This document shows positions 25,201-36,060 of a stretch of 64,000 bases of DNA, one piece after another. Each line of letters opens with the position of its first letter. The first letter of the stretch is position 1. The position numbers were made by a program, and so were the translations under genes. Under the pieces are notes generated by a model. It saw only the letters and a program-made list of their open reading frames with translations. It made no database searches and was not told where the DNA came from. Source of the DNA: Cheilinus undulatus (Eukaryota > Chordata > Actinopteri > Labriformes > Labridae). The stretch lies in assembly GCF_018320785.1 (NCBI RefSeq), contig NC_054868.1, forward strand, positions 48,870,874-48,934,873. Direction: 5' to 3'.

Positions 25201-28200
25201 ACGCCAGGTGCAGCGGCGTCTGACCTGAAGCATCCCGAGCATTGATCTGACTGGAGACAGAAAGATGGAGAGGCCAGTTTTACAGCTGTTTTTTATAGAT
25301 TTAGTTGCTTGGGGCAGCACCTTATGGGGTGCATTTTGTCCTTTTAATTCAACATTAAACTTGGCAGTTGTAACGCAGTTCAGCTGAGCTGATTAAAAGA
25401 CTTCTTATTTCTAAATGTGAGACTTTGATGCAAACTACAAGCTTTTAAGTGTAAGAAATCATCAAAATATAACTGGTTAGTCCTTCAGCATCTTGTCCTT
25501 CAGAGACTTTTAGCAAAACTATGACTAAAACTACAGTTTTCTCCAGTAGAGTGCTAGAAAATGAACAATGATTTTCATGCTGCATAGAGATCAATGGAAA
25601 CAAAATGCTGCACAGCAAATCAATAAAGAAATGTCATCAGATATGCAGTTAGCAGAATTGAACAACAAATCAGACAGAAGGGTAAATCCTCTGATGTGAG
25701 ATACTAATAATAAAATAGTTTTTTTTCCTTTACATATTTAGCTGCTTGTCTCATGCTGAATGCCCAATAATTAATTTCCTTAGCAGAAGAAGCTTAGACA
25801 CTATAATCCACGCTTCATTCATCTTTATCCCTGAGCACTAATCTCTAATAAACAAAGCAAAAAATGAATCAACAACCTCTGAGATAACTGTTTAAAAAGG
25901 AATAGTTTCAGTGATTTATGCTTTTGTACGTCCTGATTTTATGAAGATCTCTCGGGTTGTTGGTACATAAATTCAAGAACATTTCCACCTTACCTCTGGA
26001 CATAGTTATGTTTGAGGCACTCTCTCAGGCCCGTCTCCACAGCGATGTGGGCGGAGCTCCAGTCTGGATGGCTGCGGATACAGTCCACAATTGGCTGCGT
26101 GGTTTCTGCTTTCAGAGGAAGTGTCTCATAAAAAGGACGAAGCTTGAGGGCGTACTGTGGAAACCAGTTCATGGCGTCTTCCTCTGACGCCACCTGAAAC
26201 AGCCTGACAGAGACGATAAAATCATTACAGTCATGTTTCACAAGAACCATGGGGAAAAATCACGACAACTTGTGATAAATAACATTTAAGATGAATTAAA
26301 ACTTCAGAAGGAACCTTTTTTCCTTTATTAGGAAAGATAATTCCATGGATTTTCCAGACTCAAGGGTATTTTTTAATTCAATTTATGCTCTAAAGACTTT
26401 AAAGTGTCAACCTGACAAGAGAAGAGTCTTTGGTTGCACTTAAATAATACATGGCTTTGCAGTTTGACTGCAACTATGCGCACATTTATTTGTTTTATTA
26501 CTTTGTTTTTTTAGTTATCATATACTCTTTTTAATGTAATCTTGACAGCAATGCTTGGAAGTAAACTGCAGATTGCATTTTATGCTGTGAGATTTGATTT
26601 TGCTCTTTAGCTTTAGTTGTCATTTCTTTTTATTCCTTCCTGCAACACGCTGGTCTGTGCATGAGCACAAGGAAGGGTGGGTTAAGTTGTAATTTTGATT
26701 TTGTAACCAAAATATGAAAATTTGCTGACTCTGTGTCAAGCACTTCTTAAAACTTTAAGCATCAAAAAGCAGCTGGATGAGGTTAGATTTGAATTGACAA
26801 CAACCTTACATAAGCACATTATCAAGGGCAAAGAAAACATTTGGGGTTTTTTTGTTTGACTATTGTTGAGCACCAAACCTTGCTTTGCAGATCTGGCTGA
26901 GTGACAAAATACTGACTAGTTTAAGATAAAGAGATTCGATTGAGTTAAGCTTCTTTGTTGAGAAATGACTGGATCAGTAGTGATCAAAAATAAATTAGAA
27001 AGATCAGAGGCTCGACAAAATGACAAAATCTGCTGAGAAAGATAGAATCATACAAAAATTTGAATTTATACAAAAACTTCGAGTTGTTTGATGCTAGGTT
27101 CTTTGAGATACCATTTGTTTTACAAAAATGCAATGTCTATCATTCTAGTGATCCATAGTATAAAAACGTATCAAAGCTTGAGAAAATCTTTTGATCTTAA
27201 CCAAAAGCTGTTTAAAGAGAAAGGACAGAGGGGTGACTGCCATTCTTACAGACCGTTCATCCAAGACGCCGTACATTTGAGAAAGCATATACATGCTGAA
27301 ACTTTCAAAAAAAATATTGGATTAACCTTCCGTTTAGGTTAGGGTAAGGGTTAGGGCACCAAAAATTAAAAATAGGACCTGCAAAACCTGATTACAAAGT
27401 GTTAAAGAAATCAGAGAAAACAGTCTGCTAGCAGGAAAGAGCTTCCTTTACAACATTCAAACACAGCAAGAGTAGTTCCGTAGCTATGTTAGCTGCATAA
27501 GCTATGTAGATAATGGAGCTACATAGCTATCATAGCTTAAGCTAAGCTTAGTGTGCAGGAGTTTTCTTCCACTTTCTGGCCCAACACTGGGTGCTTGGGG
27601 TGTGAATCACTAGTGGCTCCACGATACAATATTATCACAATACTTGGGTCACGATTCAACATTACTGCAATTTTAAACATTTTGTAATATATGGTATTTT
27701 GCAATACCATATTTTGCGATATATTGCGATCTAGACCATTTTTTCAACTGTTTTTCTGATTTAGCATTAGTCTTGCCCTCATGTTTGTCGAATTTCCACA
27801 GTATTTTATTTTCATGTCGCATTTCTTGTAAACCTCATGTGTCATGTCAATCTCATTTGTGCCTTGCTTGCAATCCTAATGTCCTTCATTTGGTTATTTT
27901 TCTATTATCATAGACTTCAGTTCATGTTAGCAATTAATTTGGAAAAAAAAAAAGATACTTGGTGGACGAGACGATTCGATATACCACCAGACAAAATATC
28001 GCGATATTATGTTGTAGCGATTTTTTCTACCTTCTACCACCCCTATTGGGTGCGTAGTCCATTTTTTTGGTTCTGTATTCCAAAGGTATCAATGCCATTT
28101 CATTTTCATAGTACCATATTGAAGTTTAGATGTGTTTGGAAAAGACTGACATTGTAGTCACTTCACTCTCTGTGATATGAACTGCAACATGAAACATATA

Positions 28201-30817
28201 GAAAATCAAACTGGATAAATGTGGTGTTTTCTTTATGTACATATCAGGCCTGTGTGATACTAAAAAAATAAACAATGTGTCAATTACATTGTTAAACATC
28301 TGGATAATGGTTCGTAGTTTCTATGTCTCTCAGCTGTTCTTTGTGTTTGCACCATAGTTAGATGCAGGGGCGAAGCTAGGAGTTGCCAGCATTAGAGGCT
28401 TAGCCCAAGACTAGGGGAGTCTGGGACATTCTCCCGGTGAGATTTTTCCTGCTTTACAGACGCTATTTTCATTGATTTATGCCATTTTTATTCATGGAAT
28501 GCATATATTTTATTTGGGAGAACTTAAAGTACCTCTTAAAACAATTCTGATCATTTTAAAGTGTTGAGTTGCCAATATATCTTATCTAATAATAAACACG
28601 TAAGTGTCTACTTTACACCTGTAACCCTTTTATGTATGTTTCTAAAATTCCCAAAGGCAAATAGCATAACAGAATTTCAAATGGGACTTATCATCTATAA
28701 TCTGATCAATTCCTTTCTGACTCACTGTTTTCTGCTCTCTCTTCCTCCTCTAATCTTCTTTCTTTCTCTCCCTTTCCCTCTCTGCTCCACTCTTTTACTC
28801 CTGGATGGAAGTTTGCTCCACTGAAAGAGTAAAATATATCAACAAGGAGTTTCAGATTTATGACCATTATACTACTATTAAAAGATCAAGTTTTATATGT
28901 ATCTTAGTCACATCAATTAATGGTTTCCCATGACTGGAGTCGATATGTTCAGACTAAATAATCCTAACACAAAATAAAACCATCTTCTAGAGTATTAAAG
29001 CCACATGATATTTTTCTGTATAAGATCCAAGTTAAAGTAGAAATCAAATCCTGTCAGACTTTTATAATAGCTAATATTCTAAATAATAAAAAAGTTAGTG
29101 TTTCCTGTTTTAACCTCTCCAGTCTACAGTCAGCTCACACTTCAGCAGAAACACAGTAAAGAGTCGACCCAGGCTAAATCATGAGTAGAAGTTTAATCTC
29201 CTCTCTTTTACATCATCTTTAATTCTACATGGTTCATGTTTGACTAGTGTTTAAACACAACTTTAACCAGATGTTAAAGTATATGCTAAGAGGTTTGGTA
29301 AAATTGGGCTTATCTCGTTTTGTTTGGTTGTTTGTTTTCCAAGGGAGAGACTGTTCCCCAAATAAATTAGTGAGACTGTATTTAACATCTCTGCTGTGCT
29401 CAGTGTGTGTGACAGACTGACCCTGGGTCAGCAGCATCACAGCTTTCAGGATCAGATCACTGTTTATCAAACATGTTCAGAACTCAGAGAAAAACTTTAA
29501 GAAAAGAGTGTTGTCTGAAACGTGGAGGATGCATGTTTATGTTCTCAGCTATTGCACCATAATCTAACTGGATCATGTGACGGACATGTCTGTGTTTTTA
29601 GATTTAATCAGAGTGGTGAGTCTGACTGAAACGGCACAGACACAAGTAGACACACGACATGAATGAGCTGTGGACTCAGGATACATGAATGTGCTGTATG
29701 TTGGCTGTCTACAAAATCAGACTTAAGAAACTTTACCTGTATTCTGACAATCTGTTGTCCTCTATGCTGAACGTTTCTTCATTAACTTTGGTTTCACTAC
29801 TGCAGCCTTGGCATTTACCAAAGATTGCATATTGATGACAAGAGCACTCACTTCATCCCAAATTCACACACAATCAATAACTTAATGGAGGAGCGAGTCA
29901 CTCTGAGACCAAAAGGATCGAGACTTTAATGAAAACATCCAGGGCTTAAGCCCATGGAGCCACCCCCTAACTCCACCAATGGTTAAATGGCTCTCCTGAA
30001 GCCAAAATAAATACATATTTGTTCCCACCTAAATGACACCTCTGAGAATAGCTGATAGCAATAATCCTCTGACTGCATCACATTTGTGTTTAAGAATAGC
30101 CATTATATTTTGACCTCTATCCTGATTGCTTTTTCAAATACTACATTTTTTCTTATTTACTTGAATAAATTCAGACTTCAGTCAGCACTGATACTGCGAT
30201 ATTGATTAATCAATTTGTTTTGCAAGCCTGTTGTAATTTCAGCTGATGTGCACTTTTAAGATTAGGCCAGTTTCTGCATTTTTCCACAGCTGAGAACATC
30301 ACATGACTATGGCTACGTTGACATTGCAGTTAAAAGTTATCTGAATCTGAATCCTTGCTCACACGTGACTCGTATCTGATTTTTTCTGTCAGTGTCAACA
30401 GTTTTTTGACCTTTGGGAATCAGATTCAGGCCACTTTTGTATGTGGTTCTAAATCAGATACATATCTGATCTTTTGGAAGTTGACTGCAGTGAGAACAGG
30501 CAAAGAAAAGAATCAGATCTGAGAAAAGATCAGAATTGAGCATTAAGGCCTGCAGTGTGAATGTAGCCTATTTCTCCTGTCTGAGTCTTGATCAATACTG
30601 ACCTCAGGGTCACTGCAGGCGTCTCTGGACACATAAGCAGACAGTCCCATGACTGATACTGAGTGTTTTTGTACAGGACCATACGCCCTTCCTCTTTCAG
30701 TACCACTTTGCCTCCTCCACCATAGTCTGCCAGTGGCACGTCCCGGACTCTGTAGGGGTTAGTGAAGAGAGTTGACACAGAGGACACAGTGTCCAGCAGC
30801 CGGCCCAGGAACTGCAT
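13234..30817 (-). CDS. pla2g6: Calcium-independent phospholipase A2 (iPLA2-beta, group VI)
   Basis: Hydrolyses the sn-2 ester of glycerophospholipids without calcium, in membrane remodelling and mitochondrial and axonal lipid homeostasis (family knowledge). Coding exons in gene order: 30817-30603, 26203-25994, 25250-25070, 24545-24358, 23956-23860, 23531-23349, 22528-22420, 21876-21760, 21004-20923, 20814-20651, 20153-20003, 18804-18668, 17734-17580, 17472-17421, 15445-15330, 15100-15027, 13378-13234. Phases agree at every junction; total 2376 nt, 791 codons plus stop (human long form 806). ATG 30815-30817 begins [11 protein letters not shown], like mammalian MQFFGRL. Ankyrin repeats span about residues 140-395 ([38 protein letters not shown]). 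The patatin domain has the nucleotide-like loop DGGGIKG (469-475), lipase serine GTSTG (Ser504) and DGG aspartate (Asp637) in [12 protein letters not shown]; the 133-residue spacing equals the human Ser519-Asp652 spacing. All catalytic elements are present. Confidence 0.97.
13950..14690. repeat. Probable MITE-derived intron sequence in pla2g6
   Basis: Two dispersed-repeat-like blocks in the last pla2g6 intron: 13950-14300 (starting aagcccagttcagaccacaa, a common start of fish MITEs) and about 14360-14690 (ending ggcattaacccttacatcaa). Identification is by remembered resemblance only. Ends and target duplications were not resolved. Open frames on the minus strand at 14076-14675 belong to these repeats. 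Confidence 0.35.
15971..16090 (+). repeat. Possible tRNA-derived SINE
   Basis: The order tagcctggtggttatgtcc ... gcatacagaggcc ... tggggtcaaaac ... cttcatgtcattcctca resembles a fish SINE whose head carries pol III A-box and B-box like words (TGGTGGTTA, GGTTCGATTCC-like). It is strongly diverged. It lies in a pla2g6 intron. Confidence 0.35.
16985..17165 (-). repeat. Possible SINE/MITE copy in a pla2g6 intron
   Basis: The string tatgcctttatttagagagg followed by acagaagatagtcagaaacagg, gacatgcaggaaaggagctg, ggacttaaaccagggcctcc and catggagcacaact follows the layout of a widespread fish retroposon that ends in a tRNA-like clover region read on the minus strand. The open frame 17054-17278 (+) is within it. 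Confidence 0.4.
19179..19690. repeat. Dispersed TIR repeat, uninterrupted copy
   Basis: Starts aggtcacgtattttacccct and runs through caagtttatattggtctcag, attggatttttgcatgtcta, gcttaatggatgtggc and ggcttgtttcaactcacatt. The same words in the same order occur at 42252-43967 in a cbx6 intron, where the copy is split by another element. Lies in a pla2g6 intron. The minus-strand open frame 19308-19718 is part of it. Confidence 0.75.
21877..22419 (-). other. Short pla2g6 intron
   Basis: Intron between the exons at 22420-22528 and 21760-21876. The open frame continues upstream of the 21876 acceptor ([16 protein letters not shown]...), which looks like a membrane segment but is intron read-through of a pyrimidine-rich tract; the acceptor itself (ataaaag) is weak for a pyrimidine tract. 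Confidence 0.5.
24673..24880. repeat. Dispersed repeat, copy 2
   Basis: Diverged homologue of 10913-11262: gcatgatgggtaattacgct, then gatctgaactaatactagtg, cactgtcaaacaa and a following acccatgtaaaagctcagtt segment keep the same order. Located in the pla2g6 intron upstream of exon 24358-24545. The sequence then continues to about 25010 with tcagttacattccacccctg, a frequent MITE end. Confidence 0.6.
27595..28045. mobile_element. hAT-like MITE in pla2g6 intron 2
   Basis: The left end reads ttggggtgtgaatc and the right end is the complement of taggggtggtagaag. Flanking octamers ctgggtgc (27587-27594) and ttgggtgc (28046-28053) differ at one base, fitting an 8-bp hAT duplication. The interior is rich in cgatatattgcgat-type words, typical of a common fish MITE. 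The open frame 27837-28157 is not a gene. Confidence 0.7.
28054..30310 (-). other. pla2g6 intron 2, remaining part
   Basis: Intron sequence between the first and second coding exons of pla2g6. No gene or complete mobile element recognised. A pyrimidine-rich tract lies at 28725-28805. Open frames at 28561-28824 and 29234-29470 have no recognisable domain. Confidence 0.4.
30311..30568. mobile_element. Small TIR element next to the first pla2g6 coding exon
   Basis: The left end ggctacgttgacattgcag is the reverse complement, with few changes, of the right end ctgcagtgtgaatgtagcc. The trinucleotide tat flanks both sides (30308-30310 and 30569-30571), a 3-bp duplication of Harbinger-like length. 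The element is 258 bp and non-coding. Its right end is 34 bp from the end of coding exon 30603-30817, just behind that exon's splice donor on the minus strand. Confidence 0.65.
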
Positions 30818-31379
30818 TGTGACCACCTGGAACAATGAATAGAGAGGCTGAGGAAGGATCAGACAGCAAAGTTTGGATGAGCTCCACTTGATATATGAGC
30901 TCACAAATACAGGACAAATATGAGAATTGTTTGACTTTTCAGTAACAGTATTAAGTGTGATTGATTTCACAAAAATGAAGAACTGAAAAACTGCTGTATG
31001 TTAGTAAGATGCTATACGTTTGTAACATGTTTTCTGAGTTGAAAAAATACATTCAAGAAGCATCTGTTTGCACAGCAGGAGTTTCATTTTCAATTTGGGT
31101 TCTGACTTCTCACAATCTTGAAAACAAGATGTCAACATAATAAAATAATTATTTGCATGTTTTGTCCATTGGTTTTATCATGTGTGGTAAATGGAGTGTA
31201 ACTTCCCTTCTTTTACAGAGCAATGTGTGCTCTGCTCTTCAAACCAAAACAGTCCTCACTCTATGATGCATTTATGCTATATGTCCCAAACACATATGGA
31301 GACAGGCAGAGCTTCTGTGTATGCACTGTGTTCCTTTTGTTCAGATATCTGCATGTTCACTCAGAGCTAACAGATATTT

Positions 31380-31790
31380 TTTATTATTTATTTAACCAGA
31401 TAAAAAAACCCATTGAGGCCGAAATCTCTTTCACAAGGGTGACCTGGCAAAGAGGTCAGCAGCACACGTCATAATAAGTTTTCCAGTGAGATGAATTCGG
31501 AAAATTTCAATTCAATCTGGAGAGTATTCCATGCCGAGGGGGCAGCAAATCTGAATGCTCTTTTCCCCTGTTCAATCCTGACACGAGGAACAAGCAGGTG
31601 GAGAATATCACAGGAACGCAAAGCGTAGTGGCTTTTAGATCTTTGCAGAAGATATGGATCAAACGTTGCAATACATAACATTTGCAAAACATGTGTAAGT
31701 TGTTCGAAAGATGCATCTGCTCGCATCTGCTTAACGTCAGCCGGTGTCGGCACTGTTGAGAAACAGTGACCATCGGCCTAATGATGTGCA
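31380..31790 (-). pseudogene. LINE ORF2 C-terminal fragment with 3' tail
   Basis: On the minus strand the open frame 31753-31469 reads HYALRSCDILHLLVPRVRIE then GKRAFRFAAPSAWNTLQIEL, the signature C-terminal end of CR1/L2/Rex-type LINE reverse-transcriptase proteins (LRSS...LVVPR...G.RAFSVAAPALWNSLP). Downstream the minus strand runs into tctggttaaataaataa at about 31380-31400, a typical LINE 3' tail. This is a 5'-truncated insertion in the same orientation as pla2g6. Confidence 0.8.
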
Positions 31791-31867
31791 GTGAAAAGAT
31801 ATCTAATCAATGTTGTACTGGTATCTGGTATATCTAGATGCTAGTATGACAAATAAAAGACTTTTAC

Positions 31868-32438
31868 TAGGGCTGAATGATTAGCAAAACTAATTGAATT
31901 AGGATTTTTTTCACAAACACTGCAACTGCAATTTAATATGCAATTATTCTTGGGTTAGTCTTGTGTATTTTTTGGCAAATTCAAGCAATAAATAATTCCA
32001 TAAATAAGACAATGTGTATTGAAAACAATGAAATTATTTCTGAAGCAATTAATCCATAGTAGCATGAATCTGAATATGGGGGTGCTTTAAGCTATAAAAG
32101 AGGCAGCTGGGGTGGGGAGGTGAGGCTGGCTATCAGCTGATCACAGCTGGGGTATAACATTCGTGAAGTAACGCTAGGTTTCATCAGTTTTAGATAGAAT
32201 GAGCTAACTATTTTTGCTGGTACTGCAAATGTGACGTCATTTGCTTTGTTTAAGGGCATTATCATTTTTATGTCACTCATTTTGATTAAGAAAATCACAC
32301 ATAAAACACAAAAAAGGAGGATTTTTGTAAACCATTTAAAGAAAATTAACACTAGAATGTTTGCCTAATGAGCGATTTGAAAATTGCAGCAGGCCATCTT
32401 GTGATTTAATCTAATTTTATGAACAATTGCCAAGCCCT
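31868..32438. mobile_element. hAT-like MITE in the pla2g6 5' intron
   Basis: The left end tagggctgaatgattagcaa and the right end caattgccaagccct are inverted. They resemble the MITE at 44175-44593 (cagggctgaacaat ... aattgcccagcccta). Flanks acttttac and acttttca suggest a diverged 8-bp duplication. The open frame 32092-32352 (-) is inside and not a gene. Confidence 0.65.
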
Positions 32439-34145
32439 ACTTTTCAGTGGTAAGAAAAGCAACCAGTTAGACTAACTCTGACATATTTTCACCTGTTTTC
32501 ATGCTCAAACATGAGAGACAATGTTGGCATACTAGAAGTCCTACACCAAGAGAACCGATGAAAGAAACATTGGTATTGATTTCAGACAAATTATAATGTT
32601 CAGTATTGTTTTCACAGTTTGTGCTTCTCCATTTGAAACTAAAAACATGATGTTAGTTCAGCTCGGACTTGTCTAAGACAGGAAACTGCAACAGAGGAGC
32701 CGTGTGAAAGACAGATGGAGCAGCAATAAAGAAGGTGTTGAGGTCTCATGAGACCTTAACGAGATTCACTACTTAATGTCCAACCAAATATAAAAGATGC
32801 AAATGATCATGTAGCCAGTGATGGTTGTATTTTAAGAAGTGAAACCTGTGGTTTTAATAGTATTAAACAGTATTTTACAAAAATGAAAGTTTTTCCCTTT
32901 CTTGAAAATAAAAGCAATTCTACAAAGAGCAAAAGTGGCACTACTGTAAACTTAAAGGCCTTTCTGTGGGCATTTTCGTAAACTTTCAAGTACTTTTTGT
33001 ACAAAAATAATTGCAGTCTTTCATGCAATCATGTCATTGCAGATCCTGACATTGTGATTAGATGAGTAGCTGTTGGTTAACAGAAAAGCTAACATTCAGT
33101 CATAGTAACACTTTGTGTTAGAGGAGTCAAACCTAGAAAATGCAAAATAACTAGCACACTTTGTTACACAGTTGTGGCTGCCCCCCAAGGCAACAACACA
33201 ACATTTAGTTACTTCAGCTTCACTCACTATATGGTATGTAAAATAATCACAATCTATTTCAAACAAAACACTTGTGGTTAAGATTTTTGCCATAACTGAT
33301 CAGCTCTAGGTGGGACCGTGTCGAGCTTCAGCTTCATCTGACTGAATCAGACAGTGCAAAAGTATGATCAGTACATTTTTGCATGCTGAGTGAGACTAAG
33401 TTATCTCTACATAAATGATGCACGGCAATAAATTCAGACTTTTGTGATGTAATGCAATTCATCATACAACAACACTGATGAAATAGGTATAAAGTGCACA
33501 GCCCTACTTGATGTAAAACATGAGTTTCAGAAAGCACATGCAGAAATGATTAGCATTGTCCTCCTCTCTAGCTGATCTGTTTGGCAGCCTTACGGATTGC
33601 TTTCAACATTAATGAATGATTTATTAAGCCCCCATGACAGGATGCAAACCCCACATACTAGCAACAAGTGTAATATGCCTGATATTACACATTGTGACAG
33701 ATGACAGTCTCCAATTCGTGTCTAGATAAGTGGATTAAGACCTGCACCATCATATATAATTATCTAAGGGGTCATATAACAGCTAACTACAGTCATTGTT
33801 CACTTTAAGCTATCCTGTTAGAACTCGGTTAAGTAGATGCCAACTCTGTCCCACTTATTGAACTTCAAGACTATCTATTTTGATAATAAATGTGTCTTGT
33901 TCCCCTTTAAATGACGAACAAGCAGCTCCATTCACACAGCTCACGAGTTCAGTCTTAACACTGAATCAATGATACCATGACACCGTCGCTAACAGCCAAA
34001 GGCAAACCAAACTATCTATAAAAATACATTTATTTCATCATTTAAAATAAAGACCTCTACCTATGCTATCGTTAGCGACTCCCTATGTGTAGCTAATCGC
34101 ATTAACCCGTATAAAATCCGCCCGCAGCCGTGTGTGCACGCTTAC

Positions 34146-34229
34146 CTGCTAGCTCTCCTCTGCTTATCTGACTTCTGACAGCTACATCAACAACCGTCAC
34201 ACTGCAACCTAACGTGCTACACACTTGAG
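34146..34229 (-). other. pla2g6: Non-coding first exon of pla2g6 (5'UTR)
   Basis: On the minus strand the sequence gaggagagctagcag is followed by a strong donor (gtaagcg) at 34145. This fits a leader exon spliced to the acceptor nine bases upstream of the pla2g6 ATG. The transcription start is not visible; the upper boundary is approximate. Confidence 0.5.
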
Positions 34230-34248
34230 TGACGTCAGTTTCTCCAAT
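34230..34248. promoter_or_regulatory. CRE palindrome and CCAAT box at the pla2g6 promoter
   Basis: A perfect cAMP-response-element palindrome TGACGTCA occupies 34230-34237, and CCAAT lies at 34244-34248 on the + strand. Both sit immediately upstream of the inferred pla2g6 leader exon. Binding by CREB/ATF and NF-Y is inferred from the motifs only. Confidence 0.5.
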
Positions 34249-34269
34249 CAGAGTTCAAGAAAAACAGTT

Positions 34270-35600
34270 GCTAGGTAAAAAGGGTGGGACGCTTTAAAGC
34301 GGATATGCTCCGCGATTTTTAATCACAGGAAATTCCCACTAACATTAACACAAACCTGTGACTGTCCTCATTTTTAGTTTAAGTTCTTAAATGAATCATA
34401 CTTGAGACAAGTTGCATACGAATAAGAAATAAGACAATGCAAAGGAGAAGCGACATGAATAAATTGTAATATAAAAAAACATTAATTAAACATAAAGTGT
34501 CATCCTTCCTATTTGTAGTTCTCGGCTTCATATGATTTACTTGCAAAAAGAAACTACTTTAGCTCAAGTGTTTTTGCCTTTTAACTTTACATGTGTTTAT
34601 ACATTTTTACAAATAATCCTGCACATTAGTTTTGTTGATAATTTACTATAAATTTCAGACTTTTTACATGAGGCCATTGTACTATGTTTTTGCTGTTACT
34701 GCTGCATTATTTTCAGATTTTTTTAATGTCTAAAAATATTTGATTGTAAGTAAGATATGTACGTATTTATGTGTGTTGAATAAATTGTGTGGCATAAAAC
34801 ATGGAAAATGTGCCTCTGAAATGTCTTGCTAAATATGAGGCCTATATGTACTCTAGAAAAGGAACAGAAAAGGAAATGTTTAGTTTAGCTCATTATAAAT
34901 TACATTATTGTCTTCCTTGCTTTTCTAAAGGTTTTCTTTAACTCACACATCCATTAGTAAATTAAAGGGATGATTAACATGTGTTTTGCCAAACACACTT
35001 TAGCACATGTTCTGGCTCCCAAGAGGGCACTTTAACGTGTGTTTTGCCAATCAGGAGGGCACTTTAGCACATGTTTTGCCCCCCGCACACCACTGGATTC
35101 AACACTGAGTCCATGTTTATTGCTGGTGTTAAAACTATTAGATTCTAACATTGTTTCAAGATTATAAAGCTTGACAGATTAACACTGATTCAATATTGAC
35201 TCAATGTAAGCTTTTTATCTGGGACTTTTTCTGTCCCATTTTAATAGAGGGCATGTTTTGGCTAAATTCAGCCTAAAAGGCAACATCATGGTTAAAAACA
35301 TTAACAGGTAAGAAACAGAGCAACAAAATGAGTTGAAACACTATAAAAGGTATTAAAGTTTTACTTAAATATAGTAAGGATGGGAAAAGACTAACCTAAT
35401 ATATTTGAAACCATAAAAACAAATCATTTAAAAATGTGCAATAAGAAAGTAAATATAGGCCTTCTTAAGGCCAATGTGATGATGGTAATAGCATTTTTTT
35501 ATAGTTAAATCCACATAAAAACATTTAAAAGAGGTGGACATGACAAAATCGGCTAAACTCAAACTCTGTATGTTGTTTTAAGAGGAGCCATCATGGCGCC
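34270..35600. other. Intergenic region between the divergent pla2g6 and cbx6 genes
   Basis: Mostly AT-rich and non-coding, with no transposon ends recognised. Positions 34975-35090 contain two to three diverged copies of a roughly 55-bp unit (gagggcactttagcacatgt, tgtgttttgccaatcaggag). The intergenic space probably holds the upstream control sequences of both genes. Confidence 0.5.
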
Positions 35601-36060
35601 GACCGTTATCAAAGAGGACAGCTCAAAGTAGCGCGCGGTTCTTTGCATCCCTTGCGAGTGTCTTCCTCGTTGCCAAGACAACCGAAGGGGGCTGACCCCG
35701 GCCACGTGACAGCTAACTACTCCGCCGCTGTGCTGCTGTTGTAGCGGTGTCTGTCTTTCTCACAGTTTGGCTGTGGTCGGCCTGAGCATACAGCACAGAG
35801 CCTGACGTCTGGAGGGAGGAAAACACAGACAGGTATCTTATTCCGGGCACTAAAGATGGAGCTGTCGGCGGTGGGAGATCGCGTTTTCGCCGCGGAAGCC
35901 ATACTAAAACGCCGCGTTCGTAAGGTGAGCTGCAAACCGTCCCGCGTGTTTTTTTGACTTCCCGCAGATGTTGGCCGCGGTCATCACGGCGCAGCACGGC
36001 ACGGATCCAGCACATACGCTCGGGTCTGCCTACTTGCACATATGCAGCCGTATAGAGGCC
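35600..36060 (+). promoter_or_regulatory. cbx6: CpG-rich cbx6 promoter and first-exon region
   Basis: CpG dinucleotides are dense here (gcgcgcggttc, cgcgttttcgccgcgg, ttggccgcggtcatcacggcgc), in contrast with the AT-rich surroundings. The stretch spans the cbx6 start codon. No TATA box was seen, as expected of a CpG-island promoter. Open frames on the minus strand at 35713-36039 are shadows of this composition. Confidence 0.65.

Larger units (their letters stand above)
30818..34145 (-). other. pla2g6 5' intron
   Basis: A non-coding leader exon (donor at 34145) is followed by a 3.3-kb intron whose acceptor ttccag lies 9 bases before the ATG. It contains a LINE fragment (31380-31790) and a hAT-like MITE (31868-32438). 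The rest shows AT-rich sequence without a recognised element. Confidence 0.55.

Noticed and set aside
35713..36039. Minus-strand open frame of 108 codons across the cbx6 first exon
   Set aside because: It overlaps the CpG-rich promoter and exon 1 in antisense and shows no domain.
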